Shown here piece after piece: positions 54,767 through 64,000 of a DNA stretch of 64,000 bases. Below the pieces are notes generated by a model. The model worked only from the letters and a program-made list of their open reading frames with translations, was not told the DNA's origin and made no database searches. The stretch is from Rhabdophis nuchalis (taxonomy: Eukaryota; Chordata; Lepidosauria; Squamata; Natricidae). How positions within the stretch are numbered: position 1 is the first letter of the stretch; every line of letters starts with the position of its first letter. The DNA lies in the NCBI GenBank assembly GCA_039707465.1, contig CM077647.1, positions 121,500,610-121,564,609 of the forward strand, given 5' to 3'. Made by a program: the position numbers and the translations under genes.

Positions 54767-54813
54767 TACTAGCTGATTAGAGCTAAATAGCTCGAAATAG
54801 ATCTATCCTAGTC
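54767..54813 (+). ncRNA. Hammerhead motif with damaged core
   Basis: UACUAG | CUGAUUA | GAGC-UAAAUA-GCUC | GAA | AUAG-AU-CUAU | C | CUAGUC. G8 of the core is U and the outermost stem I pair is lost, so this copy is probably inactive. Confidence 0.75.
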
Positions 54814-54984
54814 TCCCTGATTTATTTATTGATCAGCTCAAAAACCCTAACACACATATAAAAAAAGTACACACGGAACTCATAGCTTTCTGTCTAGATG
54901 GTCTCTGGTGATGGGCCGAAAGGCAGAAAAGGAAAGCAGTATGCTTCCTCCCTTAATTGGGGCTTAACAGGGTGTTGGGACACA

Positions 54985-55258
54985 AGCATATATATATATA
55001 TGAGTCTGGTATCATTCTTTGTGTTAGGGACTCGTTTGTCAGTGAGGGCGGGTTTCCAAATGGCTGGTAGGCGGGAGGTATCATCTCGTTTATTCATGCT
55101 GTGTGGCCGTTTTCTATCTCAATAGCTTATAGGTGACATCGAAGCTCACGAGTAGGTCGCTGGGCTGTAAGTTTTGTTTCTTTATGATCTCTATGAACTG
55201 GAATGAGTTTTTTACATGTGAGGTGATGGATTCTGCATAGGGCTGTAGTTGTTTGGCG
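54985..55258 (-). mobile_element. Penelope-like fragment with internal deletion (copy C)
   Basis: On the minus strand, 55257-55130 encodes FLAKQLQPYAESITSH and KKQNLQPSDLLVSFDV (RT). After a deletion, 55120-55000 encodes NKRDDTSRLPAIWKPALTDK. The copy lies back to back with copy D, junction at about 55258. Confidence 0.8.
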
Positions 55259-55262
55259 AGAA

Positions 55263-56084
55263 AACCCCACTAAAATCCAAGACAGTGAACAAGAAAACGG
55301 CAAAGCCCTCCTCCCATTCATAAAAGGCACCACAGACAGAATCAGCAAGATCCTCCACAAACACAACATCAAGACAGCATTCTACACAAACCGAAAAATA
55401 TCCACCATCCTAAGAAACCCCAAAGACAAAATAGAGTTAGAAAATCAAGGAGTATATGAAATCCCATGCACCACCTGCCCCACCACATGCATCGGACAAA
55501 CCAACAGAAGAATAAAGGCACGCATTGAAGAACACAAAAACTCAGTCAGAAAGGAGGAACCAACTTCTTCCCTGGTCCAACACCTCAAAGCCACAGGACG
55601 TGATATAGACTTTAAAAAGACCAGAACTATTGCCAAAATTGAACACTTTAACAACAGAATAATCAGAGAAGCTATTGAGATAGAAAAACGGCCACACAGC
55701 ATGAATAAACGAGATGATACCTCCCGCCTACCAGCCATTTGGAAACCCGCCCTCACTGACAAACGAGTCCCTAACACAAAGAATGATACCAGACCCACAT
55801 TCACGAAAACCACACAGGATGTCACTATCACATATCCACGCAAAAAGCAAGCCCAAACCCACACCGATGATGACCACAAACCAGAAGCCCGACCACAAAC
55901 AGCCAAACTCCCATCCAATCAGAGCACAGCCAAGCCCCCTACCAATCAGAACACGCCTCCACCCAATCAGAATGCAGCCAAGCTCCCACCCAATCAGGTC
56001 ACACCCCCACTGGCAGTTAAAAAGAGGAAACGGCTGAGATCTCACATTGCTCCTGGAAGCACCAAGCCGGAAGCACCAGCCTGA
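55263..56084 (+). pseudogene. Penelope GIY-YIG endonuclease region, open but lacking RT
   Basis: About 273 codons are open to TGA 56082-56084. GVYEIPCTTCP followed by CIGQTNRRIKARIEEHKNS (from 55449) is the GIY-YIG nuclease core with its CxxC insert as in PLEs; Gly-Val-Tyr and Cys-Ile-Gly stand for GIY and YIG. The C-terminal tail has several (P)xNQ units and basic KKRKRLRS, a possible nuclear signal. The RT half is absent, so this is a 5'-truncated copy. The nuclease would nick the target for priming. Confidence 0.88.
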
Positions 56085-56115
56085 AGATGATGAATGAGAC
56101 TTCATCGAAACGTCG
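56080..56115 (+). ncRNA. Hammerhead-like hairpin overlapping PLE stop codon (copy D)
   Basis: CUGAAGAU is followed by stem GAUGAA/UUCAUC with loop UGAGAC and then GAAACGUC. The stop codon UGA is within CUGAAGA. GUC is the usual hammerhead cleavage triplet. Stem I pairing is weak. Confidence 0.55.
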
Positions 56116-56188
56116 TGAAGATACTTCCAATTCTACGCAGGAGAAAACCCGAACAACCAAAGACCTACATACAAACACCCGCGAAAAC

Positions 56189-56195
<7 letters not shown>

Positions 56196-56254
<59 letters not shown>

Positions 56255-56325
56255 GTATATGTATATGTATATATATATAAGTATATATATGTATGTGTGT
56301 GTGTGTGTGTGTGTGCGTGTGTGTG
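56196..56325. repeat. (AC)n, (TA)n and (TG)n microsatellites
   Basis: AC units (56196-56240), AT-rich units and TG units separate PLE copy D from the next hammerhead element. Confidence 0.92.
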
Positions 56326-56365
56326 TGTTAGTTTTATGAGCTGATCAATAAATTTAAATTTGAGA

Positions 56366-56412
56366 GACCAAGATAAATCTATTTCGAGCTTATTAGCTCT
56401 CATCAGTTGGCC
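56366..56412 (-). ncRNA. Hammerhead ribozyme, dispersed copy
   Basis: GGCCAA | CUGAUGA | GAGC-UAAUAA-GCUC | GAA | AUAG-AU-UUAU | C | UUGGUC. The innermost stem I pair is A-U instead of G-C, a two-sided change. Confidence 0.85.
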
Positions 56413-56534
56413 ACACCCCACTGGGATTCGAACCGGGGCTGCAATGCATCCAAGGCAGATGCCTAGCACTACAGCCTAACCTAATCCTCTGCCTTGGATG
56501 CATTGCAGCCCCGGTTCGAATCCCAGTGGGGTGT

Positions 56535-56581
56535 GGCCAACTGATGAGAGCTAATAAGCTCGAAATAAATCTATCTTGGTC
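56535..56581 (+). ncRNA. Hammerhead ribozyme, dispersed copy
   Basis: GGCCAA | CUGAUGA | GAGC-UAAUAA-GCUC | GAA | AUAA-AU-CUAU | C | UUGGUC. The core is complete; one stem III pair (A with C) is lost. Confidence 0.82.
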
Positions 56582-56762
56582 TCTCAAATTTAAATTTATT
56601 GATCAGCTCATAAAACTAACACACGTATCTAAAAAAATTTTTTTACACAACGTAATTTCATGGTTCTCTGTCTAGATGGTCTCTGGTGATGAGCCGAAAG
56701 GCAGAGAGGGAAACAGTATGTCTCCTCACTTAATGGGGCCCTAACAGGAAGTTGTGAAAGCA

Positions 56763-56765
<3 letters not shown>

Positions 56766-56837
<72 letters not shown>

Positions 56838-56838
56838 G
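56766..56838. repeat. (ATCT)n microsatellite
   Basis: About 18 ATCT units are joined to the tail of one hammerhead element and the body end of the next. Confidence 0.95.
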
Positions 56839-57100
56839 CTTTAGATTTTTAAGGGCTGATTAATAAATAAGAGACCAGGATGGATCCATTTCGGGCTTAT
56901 TGGCCCTCTTCAGCTGGCCATACTCCTTCTACTTGGGTTTGAAAAAAATCTAACATATCTAAAAAATTTCACACAACAGTAATCACATTTGGCTCTCTGT
57001 CTAGATGATCTCTGGGTTGAGTCGAAAGGCAGAGAAGGATGACAGTTTGTCTCCTCCCTTAAAGGGGCCCTTAACAGGAGTTGTGAAAATATTCTCTCAT
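56839..57100. mobile_element. Two hammerhead element pieces
   Basis: Bases 56840-56942 are a minus-strand piece with ribozyme. Bases 56945-57100 are a plus-strand body with the CUCUGUCU/AGGCAGAG hairpin (about 56995-57034) and the CTTAACAGGAGTTGTGAAAA end. The head between them is deleted. Confidence 0.78.
56873..56919 (-). ncRNA. Hammerhead ribozyme, dispersed copy
   Basis: GGCCAG | CUGAAGA | GGGC-CAAUAA-GCCC | GAA | AUGG-AU-CCAU | C | CUGGUC. The core is complete, with N7 = A. Confidence 0.85.
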
Positions 57101-57109
57101 ATATATGCT

Positions 57110-57115
57110 TTATTC

Positions 57116-57198
<83 letters not shown>

Positions 57199-57216
57199 CA
57201 TACATACATACATACA

Positions 57217-57252
<36 letters not shown>

Positions 57253-57257
57253 TATAT
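57110..57257. repeat. (AT)n and (ACAT)n microsatellites
   Basis: AT units (57115-57193) and CATA units (57194-57245) abut the end of the reversed composite element. Confidence 0.95.
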
Positions 57258-57511
57258 ATAAATGTAAAATAGTTTGTATAATAGATTACCTACTCATTTT
57301 GTGCCTACGACACGTGTATCGTGTGCAAGGTACACACATTTAAAATGTACCCACTGATCAGGTTTTCACCTTCCTGTAAGCCCCGCCCACCAGGCATTTC
57401 CAACAGTCATTTCCTCAGGAACACTGTACGGAGCCTAAAAGGGCCAAAAGAAGGCACTGAGATAGCAAACTCCCAGGTGGCCCATAGAGAGAGAGAGACG
57501 GAGAAATACAG

Positions 57512-57878
57512 TTTAATAAAAGAGGGACTAGGGGAGACAGGATAGCAGCCTTCCAATATCTCAGGGGTTGCCACAAAGAAGAGGAAGTCAAGCTATTCTC
57601 CAAAGCACCTGAGGGCAGAACATGAAGCAATGCGTGGCAATTAATCAAGGAGAGAAGCAACTTAGAACTGAGGAGAAATTTCCTGACAGTTAGAACAATT
57701 AACCAGTGGAACAGCTTGCCTCCAGAAGTTGTGAATGCCCCAACACTGCAAGTCTTCAAGAAGATGTCGGATAGCCATTTGTCTGAAATGGTCTAGGGCT
57801 TCCTGCCTAGGCAGGGAGTTGGACTAGATGACCTCCAAGGTCCCTTCCAACTCTGCTATTGTATTAATGTATTATAGT
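57512..57878 (+). mobile_element. CR1 3' fragment captured in composite element
   Basis: The sequence encodes, with frame breaks, the CR1 C-terminus (KRGTRGDRIAAFQYLRGCHK-like) and ends with AGTTGGACTAGATGACCTCC and CTCTGCTATTG at 57862. Its two borders are the same as those in the copy at 13819-15965. Confidence 0.85.
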
Positions 57879-57879
57879 A

Positions 57880-58043
57880 GGTAGGTAGATAGAGGAATAG
57901 ATAGAGAGGGAGAAATACAGTAGGTAGGTAGGTAGGTAGGTAGGTATGTAGATAGAGGGATAGATAGGGAAAATATGGTAGGGAGGGAGGGGGACAGCTA
58001 GGGAGAAACACAGTAGGTAGGTAGATAGGTAGATAGGGTGATT

Positions 58044-58104
<61 letters not shown>

Positions 58105-58925
58105 GGAGAAACACGGTAGGTAGGTAGGTAGGTAGGTAGGTAGGTAGGTGGAGAAAGGAAGAAATACAGTAGGTAGCTAGGTAGGTAGGGGGATAGAGAG
58201 GGAGAAATACAATAGGTAGGTAGATAAGTGGATAGATAGAGAGGGAGAATTACAGTAGGTAGGTAGGTAGATAGAGGGAGAAAGGAAGAAATACAGTAGG
58301 TAGGTAAGTAGAGGTATAGACAGAGAGGGAGAAATGCAGTAGGTAGGTTAGGTAGGTAGGTAGGGTGATAGGGAGAAATATAGTAGGTAGGTAGGAAGGT
58401 AGGGGGATAGATAGGTAGGGAGAAATACAGTAGGTAGGTAGGTAGGTAGAGGCATAGAGAGAGGAAGAAATACAGTAGGTAGGTAGAGGGATAGATAGAG
58501 AGGGAGAATACGGTAGGTAGGTAGATAGAGGGAGAAAGGAAGAAATACAGTAGGTACGTAGGTAGAGGGATAGATAGAGAGGGAGAAATACAGTAGGTAG
58601 GTAGGTAGGTAGGTAGGTAGGTAGGTAGGTAGGTAGGTAGAGGGAGAAAGGAATGCAGTAGGTAGGTAAGTAGAGGGATAGAAAGAGAGGGAGAAATACA
58701 GTAGCAGGTAGGTAGAGGAATAGAGAGGGAGGGAGAAATACAGTAGATAGGTAGGTAGAGGGATAGAGAGGGAGAAATACAATAGGTAGGTAGGTAGGTA
58801 GATAGATAGAGGAAGAAAGGAAGAAATACAGTAGGTAGGTAGGTAGGTAGAGGGATAGATAGGGAGAAATACGGTAGGTAGGTAGAGGGATAGATAGGGA
58901 GAAATACAGTAGGTAGGTAGGTTGG
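57880..58925 (-). repeat. GTAG minisatellite of the reversed composite element
   Basis: Units of GGTAGGTAGAGGGATAGAGA and GGGAGAAATACAGTAGGTAG vary in length. A pure (GATA)n run lies at about 58041-58104, corresponding to the (CTAT)n run at 13257. The minus-strand Tyr/Leu/Pro/Thr frames are translated repeat. Confidence 0.92.
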
Positions 58926-59254
58926 GGGTTATACGGTGGTTGTGTGTATGTGTGCAGGTGTAGATCTACACACCGATTGGTTGGCCATTTAACCAAACTG
59001 GGCCACAGCAACGCGTAGCCAGTGGAATGCCTGGGCCGTTGAAATGAAATATTGTCAAATCACAGTGCTTTTGACAGTGATAGTATGCATTAGTGTGATA
59101 GGGTTAGGATACAGCCTGTTGTGCATAAAGATGACATCTACTATACAACACAGTGGAGTTGCCATGGTAACGGCTTCATAGTACTCCACAAGGGGCTCCA
59201 ACTTAATACAGAATTATATAAATACCCAGGCAATGCCAGGTTAATGGCTAGTTC

Positions 59255-59595
59255 ATTGATAAAACTGCCTTCCTCCATTTATCTATTCCAGATTTTGTTT
59301 ACTATATCTTACGGTGGTAATTTTATGTATTGTCTATTGTGTGTTTAAGAGCAGTACTGTTTTCAATGAATAATCCTAACTTCTATTTTCTGAATAAACT
59401 AAAATGTTAACAAATGAATAATGCATGATCCATAAGTTAACCTGTTTGTTTATCTTTCCCTTTGAAATGAAAAAATGGAATATTATACAGAGCGAATGAA
59501 CAAAAGACAAAAGTAGAATGACATCTTTGCTCCTTGCTCTAGTGGGGAATACAGTCAGAACACAGGAATAAAAAATACAGTCAGAACTTAATTGC
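59255..59595. other. No recognised feature
   Basis: AT-rich unique DNA with no supportable gene or repeat. Confidence 0.4.
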
Positions 59596-59599
59596 AGTG

Positions 59600-60480
59600 A
59601 ATATTATAAGGCTTTTAAATGTGTTAAAACTCATCCCAATGGGATTGGCCTATACCCCTTGCTCTGGCGGTAGGGGCATCTGCAGACCCTTCAGCCAAGA
59701 CATGTCAGCCATTTTTGCCATGGCTCATGCCCTTTGGAAAATCACACCCTTTAAGGTGGTAGAGATCCCCCCCCAACCTCTTGGCTTTTCAAAAGGGCCT
59801 GAAACTCTGGCTCATTCCCTTTATTATTATTATTATTATTTATTGGACTTCTAGACCGCCCCCTCTCCCCGAAGGGACTCGTGGCGGTGTACAGGTACAA
59901 ATTAAAACCATTACAATCAATAATACATAAAACTAAAATCGAATTAAATAAACCCCTGTACAAATTTATAAAAATTAAAAACTTAACCTTAAAACCAAAT
60001 CGCAAAATTTAAAAATACAGACTGAGGTGGGAAAGCTGGAATTAGCCGGCTAGATGAAACAAATGGGTTTTGAGTTTCTGGCGGAAGGAGCGGAGGTACG
60101 TGGTCGTTCTAATGTCAGGGGGAAGGTCATTCCAGAGGGTCGGGCCCGCCACAGAGAAGGCCCTTCCCCTGGGCGTCGCCCGCTGGCACAGCCTGGTGGA
60201 CGGCACCCAGAGAAGTCCCTCTCTGTGTGAGCGAATCGGCCGAAGGGATGAAACATGAAACCCTGGCTTGGGGCCCCGAAGGAGGTGCTTTACATTAGAA
60301 ATGTTTCGTACATAAGAAAAAGACCCCATTTCCTTCCATTAATTTGTTGGTTCCTTTTTATCTTGCTTTTGTTTTAGTTTAATATTTTGATTTTTCCCAT
60401 TGTTTTATGATGTTGTGAGTCATCCAGAGTCATTTGACAGTAAGATGGGTGTCATATAAATTTAATAAACAAATAAAAGC
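59600..60480 (+). mobile_element. Old L2-like LINE 3' end, interrupted by a younger L2
   Basis: Bases 59600-59820 and 60250-60480 together look like a diverged L2-like C-terminus (AHALWKITPFKVVEIPPQPL) and 3' UTR ending GTCATATAAATTTAATAAAC. The younger reversed L2 sits between them. Confidence 0.5.
59820..60250 (-). mobile_element. L2 LINE 3' fragment, reversed
   Basis: The minus strand encodes SLRPIRSHREGLLWVPSTRL to FRQKLKTHLFHLAG (60256-60045), with the L2 3' UTR hairpin and an (ATT)n tail at 59820-59840. Confidence 0.88.
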
Positions 60481-60715
60481 AGCCAATAGATAGGTCAAGC
60501 CACATATTGCACTCAACTAACAAAGAAAATAATTTGATAGTGGGAAGAAGAGTCTGGAAGTGATGTATTTTTTGAGCTAGGCCTGAACCTTAGAGCAATT
60601 TGACTGTAACTTCTTGAGAATCAAAAGTTTCCTTTTTCTCTAATGGTTTCATTCTTGAAATAAAGGCTTGCTTGATCTCCCATGGTTATACAACCTACTT
60701 GTGGATTTAGAGATG

Positions 60716-60781
60716 GTGGATGGATGGATGGATGGATGGATGGATGGATGGATGGATGGATGGATGGATGGATGGATGGAT
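60716..60781. repeat. (TGGA)n microsatellite
   Basis: About 16 pure TGGA units. Confidence 0.95.
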
Positions 60782-60997
60782 TGGGTCATTCTTGTGTCTC
60801 CTGGTTTTCCTGACCTCATAGTCTTTACAGGACATTCAGTGCAATAATCTTATGTATCAGTGGACATATTACAGGTATCAAACAGAAGTAATCCAAGTCG
60901 TTGCAAATTGGTTGAAATATTGAGTTGGGGATTTTTTTTTTCTTAACTGCTTTAATCCAAAAATAATACTTTACAGTTTTCTGGGCATTTTGCCTTG

Positions 60998-61148
60998 TCC
61001 TAACACAGGGGTCTGCAAAGTTGGCTCTTTTAAGACTGGTGGACTTCAACTCCCAGAATTCCCCAGCCAGCATGGCTGGCTGGGGAATTCTGGGAGTTGA
61101 AGTCCACCAGTCTTAAAAGAGCCAACTTTGCAGACCCCTGTCCTAACA
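60998..61148. mobile_element. Perfectly palindromic hAT MITE
   Basis: The element spans 61006-61140: two 66-bp arms that are exact reverse complements, with ATG between them. It begins CAGGGGTCTGCAAAGTTGGC and is flanked by the identical 8-mer TCCTAACA (60998-61005 and 61141-61148). The absence of any arm mismatch suggests a young insertion or recent arm conversion. A transcript would fold into a 66-bp hairpin. Confidence 0.95.
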
Positions 61149-62880
61149 GATAGAGAGGTGAGACAGTCCTATAACTTCTGTAGATTAATACATTAAGAAT
61201 ACATTATATTTAGTAGGCTAGACAATGTTATTTATTTTACTAAAGAATCAAGTTTTTAAAAATCAAGTTAAAATAGTATAATTTAAAAACCAGTAAGTTC
61301 AAGGGAAGAAGATCATAGATGAATAAGCAATAGCAGACTAGGTAGCTCTAATACCATAACTGTAGTACAGTAAAATGATTGTATAAGTCTTGCAATCTCT
61401 CCTAATAATGTCAAAATGCTCATCTAGCAGGAAGTACACATAAACCTTTGCAAATCAGGTCTATTTAATGGAAGGAAAGTTGTATGCTCAGAGTACAGAA
61501 TCTTGTAGACAAGATGGTCTGGAATTGCAGGTACTAGAATATACTTCCTAAACCTGGGTAAACTACCCAAAAATTGGGTAAAAATGTTTTTTCTTTGAGT
61601 AGTGACAGACTAAGCCATTACCCAATCACAATAGAGATATTTAAATAAAGACTTTGTGATGAGTGATAAAAAGGACTTTCTAATAAGAGGTTTTAGATAA
61701 TGAAGGAAAAGGTTTGGAGAACACTGTTAGAAACCAAATTTCTTAAATTTCATAATGGCTCTAAGATGAAATGTTGTTATCACCTCATCCTATACTGCCA
61801 AGAATAGATAATTAAAACAACTAAGCAAAAAAATGGTAAGGAAGAAAGAATAGAGTTGTTTACTGAGCAATTCAAAATGGGAACTATTGTAATTTTAGAG
61901 TGACTCTAAAGTGTTGGTTTTGCTAAAAATTCAGCTGTGGAATAGTTTGTTCTTCAACGTGGACCAACTGCAAATTTAGATAACAAAAAAAAGACTGCAG
62001 AGTTTTAAGAACCAGCAGGATAGGCTGTCAAGAACAGGAACGTTATGTTTGAATTGGAGAAAACTGCAAGGACTAGTTCAGGCAGTTACCAGAAGTCAAC
62101 AATCTGAAGGCACAGGATGCAGGAAGATTGAGTACAGAATTTGGACTCTGTAAGTACAGGTTGTACATTCCTATTGACTAACAACCCATATTTTATTGAA
62201 TGCTGCAATAAGTCTAGAAGAAATCTTGAATTCTGTGGTTAGACGCCTAACAAAATAAGCCATACAAAAGTAACAGAAAAATATATTTGCCTAAAGCAAA
62301 GTTGAAATTATTGGGTAGGTCTTTTTTATGTCTGCTTTTGCTTAATGATTAATGACAAAGGGTTTTCTGCAGTGGCTGCATGATTCTGATTGGTTCCCAG
62401 AGTAATCTGTCATTAAATTTAAATATTAAAAAGATCTTTGTGTACCAAGCCTTTTTAAAGTTGATCTACCAGAATAGTTTTCCTGATGGATTTGTTCTTT
62501 ACTTTACTCAGCTTATAACCAAGTGTTTTTAGAAAGTGAGAACTGTGTCATAATGTAGAAAAGTAATTAATAATATTAATAAATGATGTTGTTCACAGCC
62601 TTAGGATGCTTGGCTATTTGCTGTCGCTATTATGGTAATTATCATGATTTAATATGAAAAATTAAGTCTCTTTAAAAAGAGCTACACTAGAGATTAGTTC
62701 TGAATTTACATGCATATAATTTTACCTTACACATGGGACAAGGTTACACACTTAAAGGTTGTTTTTAAAAACAATTGTCTATTAAAAGAAATACTGTACC
62801 TATTAGATATAAATGGAGCCAGAAAGTAAAAAGGTTGCTATTCATAATAGTAATTGTTATTGATTCGTTGCATAGTCTGC
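61149..62880. other. No gene seen
   Basis: AT-rich unique DNA. The next ZNF385-type exon (starting MDP) was sought here and after the exon at 47302 and was not found. Confidence 0.4.
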
Positions 62881-62884
62881 CAGC

Positions 62885-63765
62885 TGTTTAGATCCTATTT
62901 AGCATTTTTATCAACCTATAGTATCGAGCCCTTCCAAAGACCTGGAATAGGTAGTTGTGGATGTTTGATGGTGTTAAAGATATCCTTGCAGGATCTAAGC
63001 TGTTTGTGTAAAGCTGCCTTTTGTAACTTGCCAATGGTGATGTTGTCAATGTCACTAGTGTTCAAGTGGTGCAGCAATTTTGGGGGATTGCATGCATGAT
63101 GCCTATTAATATTGGTATTATTTTCATTTTCTTTTGCCACACTCATTCTGTTTCGACTTGCAGGTCTTTATATTTTGTTATTTTCTCTAGCTGTTTCTCT
63201 CCTATTTCTCTCTCTCCAGGTATTTCCATGTAAACTATCCAGCTTATTTTGTATGTCTTATCGACATTGTTAAGTCTGGGGTGTTATGTAGCAGGTGCCT
63301 GTCTGTTTGAAATTTAAAATCCCAGAATACTTTAGCTTCTTTATTTTCAATTATTTTGTCTATTTTATGGTCCCACTAGTTCTTGCTTGCAAAGTGGTGT
63401 TTCTTGTGAATATTCCAATGCATAATTGTGTTAATTTGTCATGCTGTTGTTTGTAGTCAGTCCATGCAATCCTCTTGCAGCGGCTAACCAAGTGGTTGAC
63501 TGTTTCTTCAGTTTGTTTACAAAATAGTCGCTTTATCAGTTCTGGCTTTGTATGCATTTGCTCTTAAGGCTTGATCTTGTGCAGCCAGAATTAGCACCTC
63601 TGTCTCTTTCTTCAACTGATCTGCTCTTAGACTGCTTTTTTATGTATTGGCCATATAATATTTTATCTTTCCATATCTCTTTTCTGTTCTTCATTTAGTC
63701 TTTTATGTAGGACAGCTTGGTCTCTCCAGTATTCAGTAAGCCTTCCTGATATACTAGTTTCAGTG
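62885..63765 (-). pseudogene. Remnant of an R4/Dong-type non-LTR retrotransposon C-terminus
   Basis: On the minus strand, broken frames give ETSISGRLTEYWRDQAVL, then KQTEETVNHLVSRCKRIAW and DYKQQHDKL (63557-63360), then EAKVFWDFKFQTDRHLLHN and TPDL (about 63330), then a stretch ending TIGKLQKAALHK (about 62990). The order (a Cys/His region with EETVxHLVSxC, WDxxxxTDxxLxHNxPD, TIGxLQKAAL) is one I associate with R4/Dong-like LINEs. The clade is uncertain. Many stops show that it is old. Confidence 0.6.
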
Positions 63766-63919
63766 CAGTGGTGGGTTTCTGCAGGCTCGCACCTACTAGC
63801 GAGAGCCAGTTGGTGAAATTTAGAGAACCGATGAGAGGGGGTTCCACCGGCGTACATGGAAGTAAATCTGGCCCGCCGCTGCCAGTGACCTAACGGGAAG
63901 GAAAGGAAAGGAAAGGAAA

Positions 63920-64000
<81 letters not shown>
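63766..64000 (+). mobile_element. hAT-like element start with purine microsatellite, cut by window end
   Basis: CAGTGGTGGGTTTCTGCAGG begins at about 63766 and resembles the squamate hAT end seen at 26485. GAGAACCGATGAG and GGGGGTTCCACCGG follow. From 63898 the sequence is (GGAAA)n and then (GAAA)n to the window edge. The second terminus is outside. Confidence 0.6.
63898..64000. repeat. (GGAAA)n / (GAAA)n microsatellite
   Basis: Four GGAAA-type units are followed by about 20 GAAA units up to the end of the window. Confidence 0.95.

Larger units (their letters stand above)
54665..54985. mobile_element. Inverted dimer of hammerhead elements
   Basis: The minus-strand half (54665-54755) and plus-strand half (54765-54985) form a hairpin of about 90-bp arms around CCTTACTGGGATTCTTACT. 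The plus-strand half continues into the body, with UUCUGUCU (about 54888) pairing with AGGCAGAA (about 54920). The variant end pair (U-A for C-G) supports a real RNA stem. Confidence 0.8.
55259..56195 (+). mobile_element. Penelope-like element, endonuclease part and 3' UTR (copy D)
   Basis: This plus-strand piece starts inside the region before the endonuclease and runs through the stop at 56084, the hammerhead-like hairpin (56080-56115) and the CACCCGCGAAAACCTCAGAA end to an (AC)n tract. Confidence 0.88.
56326..56765. mobile_element. Inverted dimer of hammerhead elements with a third tRNA-like head
   Basis: The halves 56326-56475 (minus) and 56480-56765 (plus) pair over more than 120 bp. 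The head has B box GGTTCGAATCCC (about 56513-56524) and a TAGGTTAGGCTGTAGTGC-type A-box region. The plus half continues to the body, the UCUGUCU/AGGCAGA hairpin (about 56671-56707) and CCCTAACAGGAAGTTGTG. Confidence 0.82.
57258..59022 (-). mobile_element. Composite element, reversed copy
   Basis: Read on the minus strand it has the same order as 12791-16290: GCGTTGCTGTGGCCCAGT (about 59000-59017), a minisatellite (57880-58920), a CR1 tail (57512-57878), and the 3' part ending ACTATTTTACATT (about 57270). It has one CR1 tail instead of the stack in the first copy. A further end-like sequence ACTAGCCATTAACCTGGC lies at 59233-59250, so the true 5' boundary may be there. Confidence 0.72.

Overview
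The window looks like squamate reptile nuclear DNA, with a snake more likely than a lizard. The evidence is its repeat community: CR1 elements with a CTATTGTATTGTA-type tail, L2 elements with a (TTA)n tail, an L1-clade LINE, a DIRS1-like tyrosine-recombinase retrotransposon, Penelope-like elements (PLEs) with a GIY-YIG endonuclease, several hAT families with 8-bp target duplications, tRNA-derived SINEs and many long microsatellites. Only one host-gene part is recognisable: a 143-nt plus-strand exon at 47302-47444 with good splice signals, whose peptide matches the region before the first zinc finger of the ZNF385 family. I read the rest of the window as intron of that gene.

Layout. 1-2796: mostly unique AT-rich DNA with one hAT MITE and one SINE carrying a CR1-like tail. 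2797-8665: a complete but decayed DIRS1-like element with inverted terminal repeats and internal complementary region, interrupted by a reversed L2. 8666-12790: unique DNA, then old repeats. 12791-16290: a composite element made of short ends, a CTAC minisatellite and captured CR1 pieces; a reversed relative lies at 57258-59022. 16705-20916: an L1 LINE split by a 1.77-kb hAT element. 20917-30005: small fold-back and TIR elements and three reversed L2 copies. 30005-40140: repeat-poor DNA. 40146-46325: L2 copies in tandem, including a 907-codon open frame. 46572-48090: two CR1 pieces flanking the exon. 48680-57100: the most unusual part (below). 57258-64000: the reversed composite element, more L2, a perfect palindromic hAT MITE, an R4/Dong-like LINE remnant and an AAAG tract.

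The main discovery candidate is in 48680-57100. A repeat family there joins a tRNA-like RNA polymerase III promoter to a 47-nt sequence that fits a type I hammerhead ribozyme. I find sixteen full-length motifs on both strands: seven in a nearly identical 346-bp tandem array that turns head to head, and nine in dispersed, diverged copies. Stems I, II and III keep pairing although their bases differ between copies, and CUGANGA and GAAA are kept in most copies. The organisation matches what is known of animal retrozymes and the hammerhead satellites of newts and schistosomes. PLE pieces lie among these units, and PLE 3' ends carry a related hammerhead-like hairpin that overlaps the ORF stop codon. 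PLEs are therefore candidates for mobilising the family, but that is inference.

Most open frames here are decayed transposon fragments or translated simple repeats. No rRNA, CRISPR array, toxin gene or infectious viral genome was seen.
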